Positions 7,871 through 16,225 are shown, counted from the first letter of the stretch. The stretch: 33,509 nt of DNA from Oscillospiraceae bacterium (GCA_015063765.1 SVTN01000004.1:1-33509); one strand, 5' to 3'. The notes: generated by a model from the sequence alone, not told the origin. Program-made: numbers and translations.

Positions 7871-8578
7871 TTAACTCTCGAAATGCGCTTCAAAAACCGC
7901 CCGTGCTTCGGTGTAACGGTTCTTCGCCACCGTCACGCGGTCTCCGTTTTGCATTTCAAAGTAGTAGTGCCCGATCTTCTCCACGTATTGCAGGTTGACA
8001 ATAAAGTTGCGGTGAGCGCGGTAGAAGAGCTTTTGGGGCAAAGCGTCCGACACCGCACTTAAAGAGCCGATTCCCTCCACCGTGCCTCTCCGTCCGTGGA
8101 AGAAAAGGCGGTTACCGATCACCTCGACGTAGTACAGCTCGTCGCGTGGCACGAGTGCTTCCCCGCCGTCCGCCGTCATACAGCGTAAGACAGGACCCAT
8201 CTCGCGCCTGCGGCGCATGAGGCGAAGCATAATGGGATACAGCCGCTTGCGCTCCGCATGCTTCAGAAGATAGCCAAGTGGAAAAACGCCGTATGCCGCG
8301 AGCGCATACTCCTCCTTCGCCGTCACGAAGACGATCTCCACCTCCTCGTGATAAAAGCGAAGCTTTCTCGCAAGCTCAATGCCACCCGTGCTTCCGATCT
8401 CGGTTTCCAAAAAAACGGCGTCAAAGGGATTTTCCTTTGCGGTTTCGAGAAGCAGTCGCGCGTTGCGGTAGCTGTTCACGGTACAGGATATGCCCATGTC
8501 CGCAGCAAGATGCTGCAGCTTGACCACAAGCTCCTGCGCATCCGCGACGCTCGAATCACAAACGGCAAGCCGCATCAT
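7871..8578 (-). CDS. LytTR-family response regulator (atypical receiver, orphan)
   Basis: Receiver-like N-terminus (MRLAVCDSS...FDAVFLETEIGSTGGIELARKLRFYHEEVEIVFVTAKEEYALAAYGVFPLGYLLKHAERKRL) and LytTR C-terminus (DELYYVEVIGNRLFFHGRRGTVEGIGSLSAVSDALPQKLFYRAHRNFIVNLQYVEKI). No histidine kinase nearby. Confidence 0.9.
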   Translation of the reverse strand: MMRLAVCDSSVADAQELVVKLQHLAADMGISCTVNSYRNARLLLETAKENPFDAVFLETEIGSTGGIELARKLRFYHEEVEIVFVTAKEEYALAAYGVFPLGYLLKHAERKRLYPIMLRLMRRRREMGPVLRCMTADGGEALVPRDELYYVEVIGNRLFFHGRRGTVEGIGSLSAVSDALPQKLFYRAHRNFIVNLQYVEKIGHYYFEMQNGDRVTVAKNRYTEARAVFEAHFES

Positions 8579-8656
8579 AAGGAAAACCTCCCTTCTCTGA
8601 AAAGCACTTTTTTCTTCCTTAATATATTATAAGGGGCTACGCCCTCAAAAAGGGCA

Positions 8657-9823
8657 TCAATATTTTGCAAAATCCTCTCCGATGAGTGCCGCATATCCAA
8701 TGCGGAAGGCGCGTGCCGCGCGGGCACGGTCCTCCTCCTCGCCCGCGGTCATTTTCGGGTAGAAATAGCGATAAAGCTCGCCGCGTGCCGTCATTTCGCG
8801 CAAAAGAAGCTCGCCGTCATCGGTGGGCACCGTGCGGTCCTCCAGCCAGACGGAATACAGCCCGTAGCTCTCCGCATCCAACCCCTCAAAGTTTGCCTTC
8901 AGCGGAACCGAGCCGAAAAGGATCAGGCGAAGCACCGTTTTTGCACCGTAGCCACGCTCACGAATACGCGCTTCCAAACGTTGGCGCGCGTCGGAAACTG
9001 TTGAAAGATGCGATACGTCCAGCCGCTCCGTCACGTAAGAATAGGTGTCAAGGGGGCGCCGCTCGGCTTCCACTCTCCAGCCGTTATCCTCATGGGTCGC
9101 CACAACGCGGATATATCCGCCGCTTTGCTTGGCAACCTTGTCGCTGTCGCGCCCCTCAAACGAGCCGCTGTATGCATAGATGCCCTCGCCCGCGCGGTGA
9201 AAGCCGTCGTGGATCTCCCCCGACAGCGCAGTATAATGTGCGCCAAAGGCGGCAATGGCGTTTTCGTCCACCGGGGCGGCGCCGCTCTCCCCGTCACCAA
9301 GACGGGTATAGCCGCAAAGGAGCGTGAAACGGTCGGAGGGTGTTTTGTGCACACCGGTCAAGGGGGCATGCGTACAAGCTTCCGCACGGTATCCCCAGCC
9401 GTAAGCCGTTACGGGAATTTCGGGGAAGCTGTAGGTGCCAAGCACCTCCTCCATAAAGACGTGCACGTTACGCGGAAAGCGCTTGGAACGGTAAATGCTG
9501 GTTTCGTCATACGGGTCGCACGGGCCGGGCGCGATCACAAAGTGACACGAGGGGCGCTTTTCAAACGCCCGAAGGAGAAAGGTCAGCGTGTCGTCACCTA
9601 CATATCTGCCGTCAAGCAGATTACCGCTGAAAATGACAACGTCCGCCTCTTCCTTTACAGCAATGTCTAAAAAGGACATAAAAGCATCCCTGAGCTCCTG
9701 TCGACGGTGCTCCTTGGTATCGCGGCGCAAGCGCACGACAGGACCGTCAAGAAAAATGTCGCCCACGTGCAAAATGATCAAGCGATCCTTCTGCAGGGCT
9801 CCTTCCATGTGGTTTGATCCCAC
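8657..9823 (-). CDS. SbcD/YhaO-like calcineurin-type phosphoesterase homologue with degenerate active site
   Basis: LIILHVGDIFLDG, EEADVVIFSGNLLDGRYV, HFVIAPGPCDPYD, FTLLCGY, HYTALSGEIHDG and AYSGSFEGRDSDKVAKQSGGYIRV align by eye to the SbcD motifs. GTG start behind AGGAGG. Confidence 0.8.
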   Translation of the reverse strand: MGSNHMEGALQKDRLIILHVGDIFLDGPVVRLRRDTKEHRRQELRDAFMSFLDIAVKEEADVVIFSGNLLDGRYVGDDTLTFLLRAFEKRPSCHFVIAPGPCDPYDETSIYRSKRFPRNVHVFMEEVLGTYSFPEIPVTAYGWGYRAEACTHAPLTGVHKTPSDRFTLLCGYTRLGDGESGAAPVDENAIAAFGAHYTALSGEIHDGFHRAGEGIYAYSGSFEGRDSDKVAKQSGGYIRVVATHEDNGWRVEAERRPLDTYSYVTERLDVSHLSTVSDARQRLEARIRERGYGAKTVLRLILFGSVPLKANFEGLDAESYGLYSVWLEDRTVPTDDGELLLREMTARGELYRYFYPKMTAGEEEDRARAARAFRIGYAALIGEDFAKY

Positions 9824-9977
9824 CGCTTTTTCCTCCTTTTTCTTCCTATTTATTATATCTTACCATATTTGCCCATCAAAATCAAGAACTTTACTCAAAA
9901 AAAGAGAAAACCTTTCGGGGGGTGGAGAGAAAAAACCGCCCTCCCTCGACATTTTTTTATTTTTTCCGCGTTTCCAC

Positions 9978-10006
9978 TTGATTATTGCGCGCATATCTGC
10001 TATAAT
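9978..10006 (+). promoter_or_regulatory. Sigma-A-type promoter for the methyltransferase gene
   Basis: TTGATT (9978-9983), 17-nt spacer, TATAAT (10001-10006). Confidence 0.8.
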
Positions 10007-10066
10007 ATGGGTGATATAGCTTGGCAGAATTTCTGCCCAAAAATTCTTTAAAGTGAGGCTTTTCCT

Positions 10067-11557
10067 ATGTTAAATATGGCGATCCGCAACACAAAAAAGC
10101 TGATCCGTGAGAAATCACGCGAGCAAAACATCCGTATCGGACGGTTTTTCACCAAAAAAGGCGCCGCCGCCCTCATGTCGGTCATGTGTCGCGCATCGAG
10201 CGCCGATACCGTCTCCATTCTTGACCCGGGTGCAGGCACGGGTATCCTTTCCGCCGCCCTTCTTGAGCGGCTTTGCCTCGCCCCCACGCCTCCCCAGACG
10301 GTGGAGCTCGTTTGCTTTGAAAACGATGCCATGATGCTCCCCATGCTGGAATACAATCTCATTCGCCTGCGCCGCCGCGCACGCCACGACTACGGCGTGA
10401 AGCTGGTTTTCAAGATCCGCACCGAAAACTTTATTCTTTCCGCACAGGATGAAGCAGGCGGTAGCTTTGACTACGTGATTGCCAACCCGCCCTCCGAGCT
10501 TCTTCCCAAGGAAGCGCCCGAGATCTCGGCGCTTTCCTCGCTTTGCGCAGGTGCCACCGATATCGCTTTTCTGTTCGCGGCAATGGGCATGAAAATGCTG
10601 AAGCCGCAGGGTGAGATGGTCGCCATGCTCCCCACTTCATATGCACGCGGCGTGTACCTCGACCGCATCCGCCTTTACCTGATGGGCGAGGGACACATTG
10701 CACGACTGCACCTCTTTGCCGCCAAGGGCAAGGGAGATAAGCCCGACACCACCAAGGAAAGTATGATCGTCAAATTCATCAAAGCCCCTGCCGCAGAGGG
10801 ACAGACGATCGCCATCTCCTCCTCCTACAGCGACGGCGACGGCGGCGACATCGTTAAACTGCCGCTCTTCCCTTACACACGCATCGTGAGCCCCAAGAAC
10901 GGTGCTCTCCTTTTGCTCAAATCCAAGGAGGAAGCAGAGATCCTCGAGCGCGTGGAATCGCTCCCCGAAACGATGGGCTCGCTTGGACTTCGCATGCGCA
11001 CAGGTCTCACGCTTGAATCGCGTTATCCCGATGCCCTGCGCGAGAGCGCCACGGACGGCGCAATTCCGCTCATCCACCCGAAGAGCATCCGCGACGGACT
11101 GATCCATCTTCCCACCGAAAAGTACATCATTCCCGTCATCCCCTCGCTTGCACAAAAGAACAAAAACATGCTCTTCATCAAGCGCGTGCCTGCAAAGAGC
11201 GACAAGCGTCATCTGCTCTGCGGTGCGTATCTCGCCTCACAGTTTCCTCACAATGAGATGATCAGCACGCACAACAAGCTCAACTACATCGACTACGCAG
11301 ACGATCGCGAGCTCGACCCTGCTATGCTCTTTGGACTTTACGGGGTATTGACATCCGACCTCTACGAAAGATATTGCACCATTCTTTCCAAAGCACCGCA
11401 GATCAATGCGACCGATTACGGCAATCTGCCGCTTCCCGATGTAAAAACACTGCGCGAGATCGGCAATCAGCTGTTGCTTTCCCGCCTCATGAACCCCAAG
11501 GTATGCTCTGTCGTCGTGCAAAACGCCCTCCGTCCCAAAACAGGACGCATGCTTTAA
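10067..11557 (+). CDS. BsuBI/PstI (Eco57I-like) family adenine-specific DNA methyltransferase, solitary
   Basis: RIGRFFTKKGAAALM, motif I ILDPGAGTGILSAAL, motif IV-like FDYVIANPPSELL, GEMVAMLPTSYARGVYL, KRVPAKSDKRHLL, and C-terminal INATDYGNLPLPD resembling VNATDLR...P of this family. Confidence 0.85.
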   Translation: MLNMAIRNTKKLIREKSREQNIRIGRFFTKKGAAALMSVMCRASSADTVSILDPGAGTGILSAALLERLCLAPTPPQTVELVCFENDAMMLPMLEYNLIRLRRRARHDYGVKLVFKIRTENFILSAQDEAGGSFDYVIANPPSELLPKEAPEISALSSLCAGATDIAFLFAAMGMKMLKPQGEMVAMLPTSYARGVYLDRIRLYLMGEGHIARLHLFAAKGKGDKPDTTKESMIVKFIKAPAAEGQTIAISSSYSDGDGGDIVKLPLFPYTRIVSPKNGALLLLKSKEEAEILERVESLPETMGSLGLRMRTGLTLESRYPDALRESATDGAIPLIHPKSIRDGLIHLPTEKYIIPVIPSLAQKNKNMLFIKRVPAKSDKRHLLCGAYLASQFPHNEMISTHNKLNYIDYADDRELDPAMLFGLYGVLTSDLYERYCTILSKAPQINATDYGNLPLPDVKTLREIGNQLLLSRLMNPKVCSVVVQNALRPKTGRML

Positions 11558-11584
11558 ATTTTTTGATCTTTTTTTGAAAACCTC

Positions 11585-11613
11585 TTGCTTTTTCAAAAAC
11601 TGTATGCTATAAT
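11585..11613 (+). promoter_or_regulatory. Sigma-A-type promoter for secG
   Basis: TTGCTT, 17-nt spacer, TATAAT (11608-11613). Confidence 0.75.
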
Positions 11614-11687
11614 GTACCTACTGTAATGTGCGATTTTATGTGTTTTAAGCAATCGCAAGAGGAAAAGAGTTATTTTTAGGAGGCATT

Positions 11688-12029
11688 ATGTTAGTTTTGC
11701 AAATCGCCCTTCTGGCCATGGGCGTGATTTTAACGGTTGCTGTGCTTATGCAGCACGGTAAGTCCTACGGTCTGTCCGGCACCATCGCAGGTGGCGCAGA
11801 GACCTTCTTCGGTAAGGACAAGGGCAACCGTATCGACAAAATTCTTGCTCGCGCTACCACCGTGATCGGCATCCTGTTCGTTGTCTTGGCGCTTGTTACC
11901 TTCCTCGTACAGCCCGGTAGCAAATCGGACGGTAGCTACAGAGGTAAGTATTCCAGCATCAGCTTCTCGGAGAACGTTGAAACGCCCGATGCAGGCGCTT
12001 CCACCGACGAGCACACCCACGAGCACTGA
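11688..12029 (+). CDS. secG: Preprotein translocase subunit SecG
   Basis: Two TM helices with LSGTIAGGAETFFGKDKGNRIDKILARATTVIGILFVVLALV; AGGAGG ribosome-binding site. Confidence 0.92.
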   Translation: MLVLQIALLAMGVILTVAVLMQHGKSYGLSGTIAGGAETFFGKDKGNRIDKILARATTVIGILFVVLALVTFLVQPGSKSDGSYRGKYSSISFSENVETPDAGASTDEHTHEH

Positions 12030-12040
12030 TCTACAAAATA

Positions 12041-12066
12041 AAAAGGCGGGAAATTCCCGCCTTTTG
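12041..12066 (+). terminator. Intrinsic terminator after secG
   Basis: AAAAGGCGGGAAATTCCCGCCTTTTG. Confidence 0.8.
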
Positions 12067-12086
12067 CTTTCCCCGGAGGAGATATT

Positions 12087-12557
12087 ATGACAAACGAAGA
12101 AAAAACCGTTGCTCTTTTGAAGGCGCGCGGCTGGCACATTTCCTTTGCCGAATCCTGCACCGCAGGGCTCGCCGTCGGCGCTCTTGTGGACGTCCCTTCC
12201 GCATCGAGCGTGCTGGACGTTTCCTTTATCACCTACGCAAACGAAGCAAAAACGCGCTACGCCCACGTAGACGCAGAGATCATCCGCACGCACGGTGCCG
12301 TCAGTGAGGAAACCGCCCTCGCTATGGCAGAGGGCGTTGCAAAGGAATCGGGCGCTGAGGTCGGTGTTGGCATCTCGGGGATTGCCGGTCCCGGCGGCGG
12401 CACAGAGGAAAAGCCGGTCGGTACCGTATGCTTCGGCTTTTATATCAACGGCAAGCGCTCCGCCTGCACCTGTCGGTTTGGGGCGCTCTCGCGTCGCGAG
12501 GTAAGAGAGAGCGCCGTGCGATTTGTTTTTCGCTCGCTTGTTACGCTCTTAAAATAA
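12087..12557 (+). CDS. pncC: CinA C-terminal domain protein / nicotinamide-nucleotide amidohydrolase
   Basis: SFAESCTAGLAVGALVDVPSASSVLDVSFITYANEAK and GVGISGIAGPGGGTEEKPVGTVCF are the CinA-C signatures. Confidence 0.93.
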   Translation: MTNEEKTVALLKARGWHISFAESCTAGLAVGALVDVPSASSVLDVSFITYANEAKTRYAHVDAEIIRTHGAVSEETALAMAEGVAKESGAEVGVGISGIAGPGGGTEEKPVGTVCFGFYINGKRSACTCRFGALSRREVRESAVRFVFRSLVTLLK

Positions 12558-12586
12558 AAAAGGAGACATCGTCTCCTTTTTTATTT
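12556..12586. terminator. Bidirectional terminator between convergent genes
   Basis: AAAAAAGGAGAC-atc-GTCTCCTTTTTT. Confidence 0.85.
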
Positions 12587-12835
12587 GTCCCCGATCAAGG
12601 CTTCCTTTTCCGCTTTTGAGAGCTTCTTAATTTCGCACTCTCTTCGAAGTGCTGTGCTCTTATCTTCATATTCTTCGAAATACGCAAGCGTTACAGGTCT
12701 GCGGGAACGCGTATATTTTGCGCCGCCCTTCCCTTCCCCGTTGTGTACGCGGATGCGCGCGTCAAGATCGGTGGTATAGCCGGTATAGAGTGTGCCGTCA
12801 TTACAGCGCAAAAGATACACAAAAAATTTCTCCAT
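12581..12835 (-). CDS. GIY-YIG nuclease family protein (UPF0213/YhbQ-like)
   Basis: FFVYLLRCNDGTLYTGYTTDLDARIRVHNGEGKGGAKYTRSRRPVTLAYFEEY. Confidence 0.93.
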   Translation of the reverse strand: MEKFFVYLLRCNDGTLYTGYTTDLDARIRVHNGEGKGGAKYTRSRRPVTLAYFEEYEDKSTALRRECEIKKLSKAEKEALIGDK

Positions 12836-12849
12836 GCTCCCACTCCTAT

Positions 12850-12886
12850 AAAAGCAGCCTTCCCGTGTGGGAAGGCTGCTTCGCTT
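12850..12886 (-). terminator. Intrinsic terminator downstream of the Cys-rich exported protein gene
   Basis: AGCAGCCTTCCC-(loop)-GGGAAGGCTGCT followed by TTTTAT on the minus strand. Confidence 0.75.
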
Positions 12887-12893
12887 TTAACAA

Positions 12894-15809
12894 TCAGATC
12901 TCAAACTCACGCTTTTCATAGGATGCAGTGCCGATGAGAGCCGCCGTTTGCTGGGGCTGCTCGGGCAGTACCGCACCGAGAACCTCAAACGCCGCATCCT
13001 CATCGCCTGCAAGGATGAAGGTTCCGAGAGCACTTGCGCCAAAGACGAGGAATCCGTCCTCTACAGAGGCAAGCTCAATTTCGGTCAACTCTTCTCCCTC
13101 TACCTTGTAAAGCTTGAAGGTTTCAGCAGACATTTGCGCAGCCGACTTGTTCAAAGCGATCTTAATGGTAAGACCGCCGGGAAGCGCGATCTCGCTGCCC
13201 GCAATGTCTACAACAGAAGAAATGGTCACGACCTGCAGAGGAATGTAACCTCTCTTGTAGTCGAGCTCCTTATAATCGGCAACCTTGCCGAATTCTGCCT
13301 CTACGCGGCTACCCGCATAGAAGGTAAAGCTACCGCCGCTGATCAAAACGTTACCCGTCTTTTCCATAACGGCAGAGGTGGTATACGCCTCTACTCTACG
13401 ACCGCAATCCAGGCAGGTACCCTCCAAGATACCCGATCTGTCAGCCGTTGCAGAGCGGACGACGCTTGCGTGGGTCAAATCGATAATGTGGTCACCCGAT
13501 GCAGGCGCAACGACAGCGGAGCATCTTGCGCAGGACTGACCCAAGCCGCAGGTTGCGGCAGTTTTCACTACAGAATGTCCGAGCGCATACTTTCCAATGT
13601 AGCCGCATTCAACACAGACGCTGGGGTTAATGCAGTCAGACACAGGAACCTTATCGTTTCCGGGTGCATGACGGTCATAGATATGCTCGCCTGTTGCGGG
13701 AGCACCTTCAATACCGCAGTCCAAGCAAACCTGTGGGCTTCCGCAGGTTGCGGGATCGCCCCAAGTATGTCCCTTTGCTTTTCTGATCACCTTTCTGCAA
13801 TCCAAGCAGTACTGCGTTCTCGTACAGGTTGCGGGAAGGCCGTATCTGTGACGCTTGGTAGGAGCAACCTCACGGTCGCACTTCTCACACTTGATACCCT
13901 CGCGGCAAGCAAAGTCGATTTCGGGAAGCTCGTGTTCCACATCGTGTGCATGCTCGTCGCCGCAGGCTGCGCAGGTATATTCAAGGCAGGGTCTTTCGGG
14001 ATCCGCGACCGAGCCTTCACCCTCAGCGGGACGCGTATGGGCTACGCCTGGCGTCGGAGGAACCGTTTCGCCACAAGTCTGGCACAGCTGCTCACCGCAC
14101 GCCTTTGCAAAGTCGATCTTATGATCCATCGTGTGCAGGACCAGCTCACCGCAGTATTCGCAGTTATAATCCATGCAAGCATAGATCGCTTGGCTGTGCT
14201 TTGCGGGATCCTCGGGGATCTCAGCATTCTCTTCGAGAAGCAGATTACAGATGGAGCAAAGCTTATCGCCGACACCGGTTGCCGAGCAGGTCGGTGCTTT
14301 GTCGGCATACGCCTTATAAGCAGGCTTTACACCGTGGTCGCAGTTGATAACGCCAAGGTCGGTTTCAAACCATTCCACATACTTTTCAGCGCCGTCGGCT
14401 TGGCCGTCGATCCAACCGTTGAGAGCAGTCAAAAGATCGGTCGGGGCGTCCGCTTTGGCAGTAAAGGTGTACGGAAGGGTTGCTTCATACCAACCTCTAC
14501 CTCCACAGTACTCACAGCTTCTGTCATTGTTGGGGTGTCTTGCACCGCCGGTAATAGGGCAGTCAAATCTACCTGTACCGCCGGCAACCGAGCCAAGCAC
14601 ATAGGTGGTCACGTCGCCCTCGGTCTTCGCCTCGAACGCATACACATGCACAGTAGTGCCCGTAGCAACGTGAATATGCGGCTTTCCGAGTGCATCTGCG
14701 CTCGTGCCGTCCAGCTGAGGATCGCGCAGGGCATACGAATCCTTGACCGTGCCCAAATTATTACCGGCAAGCAAGCCGGCAACACCGGTCTTTGTCGCCA
14801 TGGTTGCCGCGGAGGAGCAGTTTTCTACCGTCGCATTCACACCAACGTATCCGGCGATACCGCCGAGGAAGTCGCCGTCATGAAACTCCGTTGCGTTTTT
14901 GCTGATCAGGGATGCGGAGGAATAGCAGTTCTTCACCGTGGCATTGTTGTCAAGCTTTGCAACGATACCGCCAAGGTAAGCCGCCGCCGTATGCGTATAT
15001 GTACCGCCCGCAACACAGTTGCTGATCTCGGTGTTGTCCGTAGCATAGCCGACAATACCTGCCGCGCTGCCTCGGGTCGCATTGATCATAACATTGACCT
15101 TACAGCGGTCGATCACGCTGTTGTGCGCAGAGCCGAGAAGTCCGCCCGCCGCAGTAAAGCCGGTCGAAAAGCCGGACATCTGGTAAGAAGCAGTTTCGCC
15201 AATCACAGCGCAGTTCGTTACCGTCGCGCCGGTCGCCGCGGAAGCAAGCACGCCGAAATAAGGACCTGCAACGCCCTGTACGCTCTTTACGCCAAGGGTC
15301 AGATTCTTAACCGTAGCACCGTTGCCGAGCAAAGCAAAGAAGCCGAGGTTTTGCGTATTCGCACCGGAGGAAACGTAGGTGCCGCCCTCCGTGTAATATC
15401 TATCAGTAAAGATGAGCCCCGAGATCGCCTTTCCGTTACCGTCAAAGGTACCGAGGAAGGGAACGGCGTCCGCCATGCTTCCGTTGTAAACACCACCGAT
15501 CGGGTTGAAGTTCGTGTTGTTCGCATTCTCCAGCACCTCAAGCACGATGCCCGTATCGCTGTCAATGCTGCTATCCAGCTTAAAGGTAATGCCCTGCGTC
15601 ACGCCGCCCTTGCTGACGTAAGCAGAAAACGCCTTCAGCTCGGTAGCATCCGCGATGGTGACGGTATCCCCTGCCACAGGCGTTTTGGTGCCCGCAGCAA
15701 CATCCGTCATCGTTATGGCTTCCTCAGCGCCTACACCAAAGACAAAGACGCAGGTGAGGAGCATCGCGACTGCCAGAAGCAAGCTCAAAAATAAAAGCTT
15801 CTTTTTCAT
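12894..15809 (-). CDS. Large exported protein: GLUG-like/beta-helical N-terminal region followed by tandem CxxC knuckle repeats
   Basis: Start MKKKLLFLSLLLAVAMLLTCVFVFGVGAEEA behind AGGAG. GLUG-like repeats (FLGTFDGNGKAISGL, GGLLGSAHNSVIDRC, AGIVGYATDNTEISNC, GGIVAKLDNNATVKNCY, GGIAGYVGVNATVENC). Eleven CxxC motifs in the C-terminal half. Confidence 0.85.
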   Translation of the reverse strand: MKKKLLFLSLLLAVAMLLTCVFVFGVGAEEAITMTDVAAGTKTPVAGDTVTIADATELKAFSAYVSKGGVTQGITFKLDSSIDSDTGIVLEVLENANNTNFNPIGGVYNGSMADAVPFLGTFDGNGKAISGLIFTDRYYTEGGTYVSSGANTQNLGFFALLGNGATVKNLTLGVKSVQGVAGPYFGVLASAATGATVTNCAVIGETASYQMSGFSTGFTAAGGLLGSAHNSVIDRCKVNVMINATRGSAAGIVGYATDNTEISNCVAGGTYTHTAAAYLGGIVAKLDNNATVKNCYSSASLISKNATEFHDGDFLGGIAGYVGVNATVENCSSAATMATKTGVAGLLAGNNLGTVKDSYALRDPQLDGTSADALGKPHIHVATGTTVHVYAFEAKTEGDVTTYVLGSVAGGTGRFDCPITGGARHPNNDRSCEYCGGRGWYEATLPYTFTAKADAPTDLLTALNGWIDGQADGAEKYVEWFETDLGVINCDHGVKPAYKAYADKAPTCSATGVGDKLCSICNLLLEENAEIPEDPAKHSQAIYACMDYNCEYCGELVLHTMDHKIDFAKACGEQLCQTCGETVPPTPGVAHTRPAEGEGSVADPERPCLEYTCAACGDEHAHDVEHELPEIDFACREGIKCEKCDREVAPTKRHRYGLPATCTRTQYCLDCRKVIRKAKGHTWGDPATCGSPQVCLDCGIEGAPATGEHIYDRHAPGNDKVPVSDCINPSVCVECGYIGKYALGHSVVKTAATCGLGQSCARCSAVVAPASGDHIIDLTHASVVRSATADRSGILEGTCLDCGRRVEAYTTSAVMEKTGNVLISGGSFTFYAGSRVEAEFGKVADYKELDYKRGYIPLQVVTISSVVDIAGSEIALPGGLTIKIALNKSAAQMSAETFKLYKVEGEELTEIELASVEDGFLVFGASALGTFILAGDEDAAFEVLGAVLPEQPQQTAALIGTASYEKREFEI

Positions 15810-15874
15810 GATGGTTCTCCTGTTTCTCATTTTGTTAACTTCCCCCGATAAAATGGGGGCATCTTCCTGAATAC

Positions 15875-15903
15875 ATTGTACCACAACTCGCCTCGTTTGT
15901 CAA
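15875..15903 (-). promoter_or_regulatory. Sigma-A-type promoter for the Cys-rich exported protein gene
   Basis: Minus strand TTGACA, 17-nt spacer, TACAAT. Confidence 0.8.
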
Positions 15904-16109
15904 TAAAGACCAAAAAAATTTCTCAGATTTTATTATTAATGTAACAATTTGTCACTTTGCCGAAAAACCGCCTTTCTTTTTGTCGGTTTTCACGAAGCAC
16001 GGCATCGCCCCCAAATTCTGCGCGGATACTTTTTTCTTTTTTTCATCCTTTTTTGGTCACGCTTCTCCCAAAAAAGGAAAAAAGTTCACATATTTTTTTC
16101 CAAAACATA

Positions 16110-16138
16110 TTTACAAACAACAAAGAATGTGCTACAAT
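16110..16138 (+). promoter_or_regulatory. Sigma-A-type promoter for the HTH-S24 regulator
   Basis: TTTACA, 17-nt spacer, TACAAT. Confidence 0.75.
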
Positions 16139-16225
16139 AGCATCAAGAAACGGATGCGCGGTACAGCTCTGTTTCCGCCCGAGCCGCGCGTTAAAAAAAT
16201 ATTTACATTTTGAAAAGGAGAAAAA

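Noticed and set aside
6370-7998. 542-aa plus-strand ORF over the large lipoprotein gene
   Set aside because: Antisense to a well-supported lipoprotein; low-complexity Leu/Val/Ser-rich translation; runs through the lipoprotein promoter. Shadow ORF.
12948-15794. 948-aa plus-strand ORF spanning the Cys-rich exported protein gene
   Set aside because: Almost exactly antisense to a gene with signal peptide, GLUG-like repeats, promoter and terminator. The plus-strand translation has no recognisable domains and is best explained as a shadow frame from biased codon usage.
15842-15860. CCCCC-gataaaat-GGGGG hairpin in the leader of the Cys-rich protein gene as a riboswitch
   Set aside because: Simple short hairpin lacking any recognised aptamer core; insufficient evidence.
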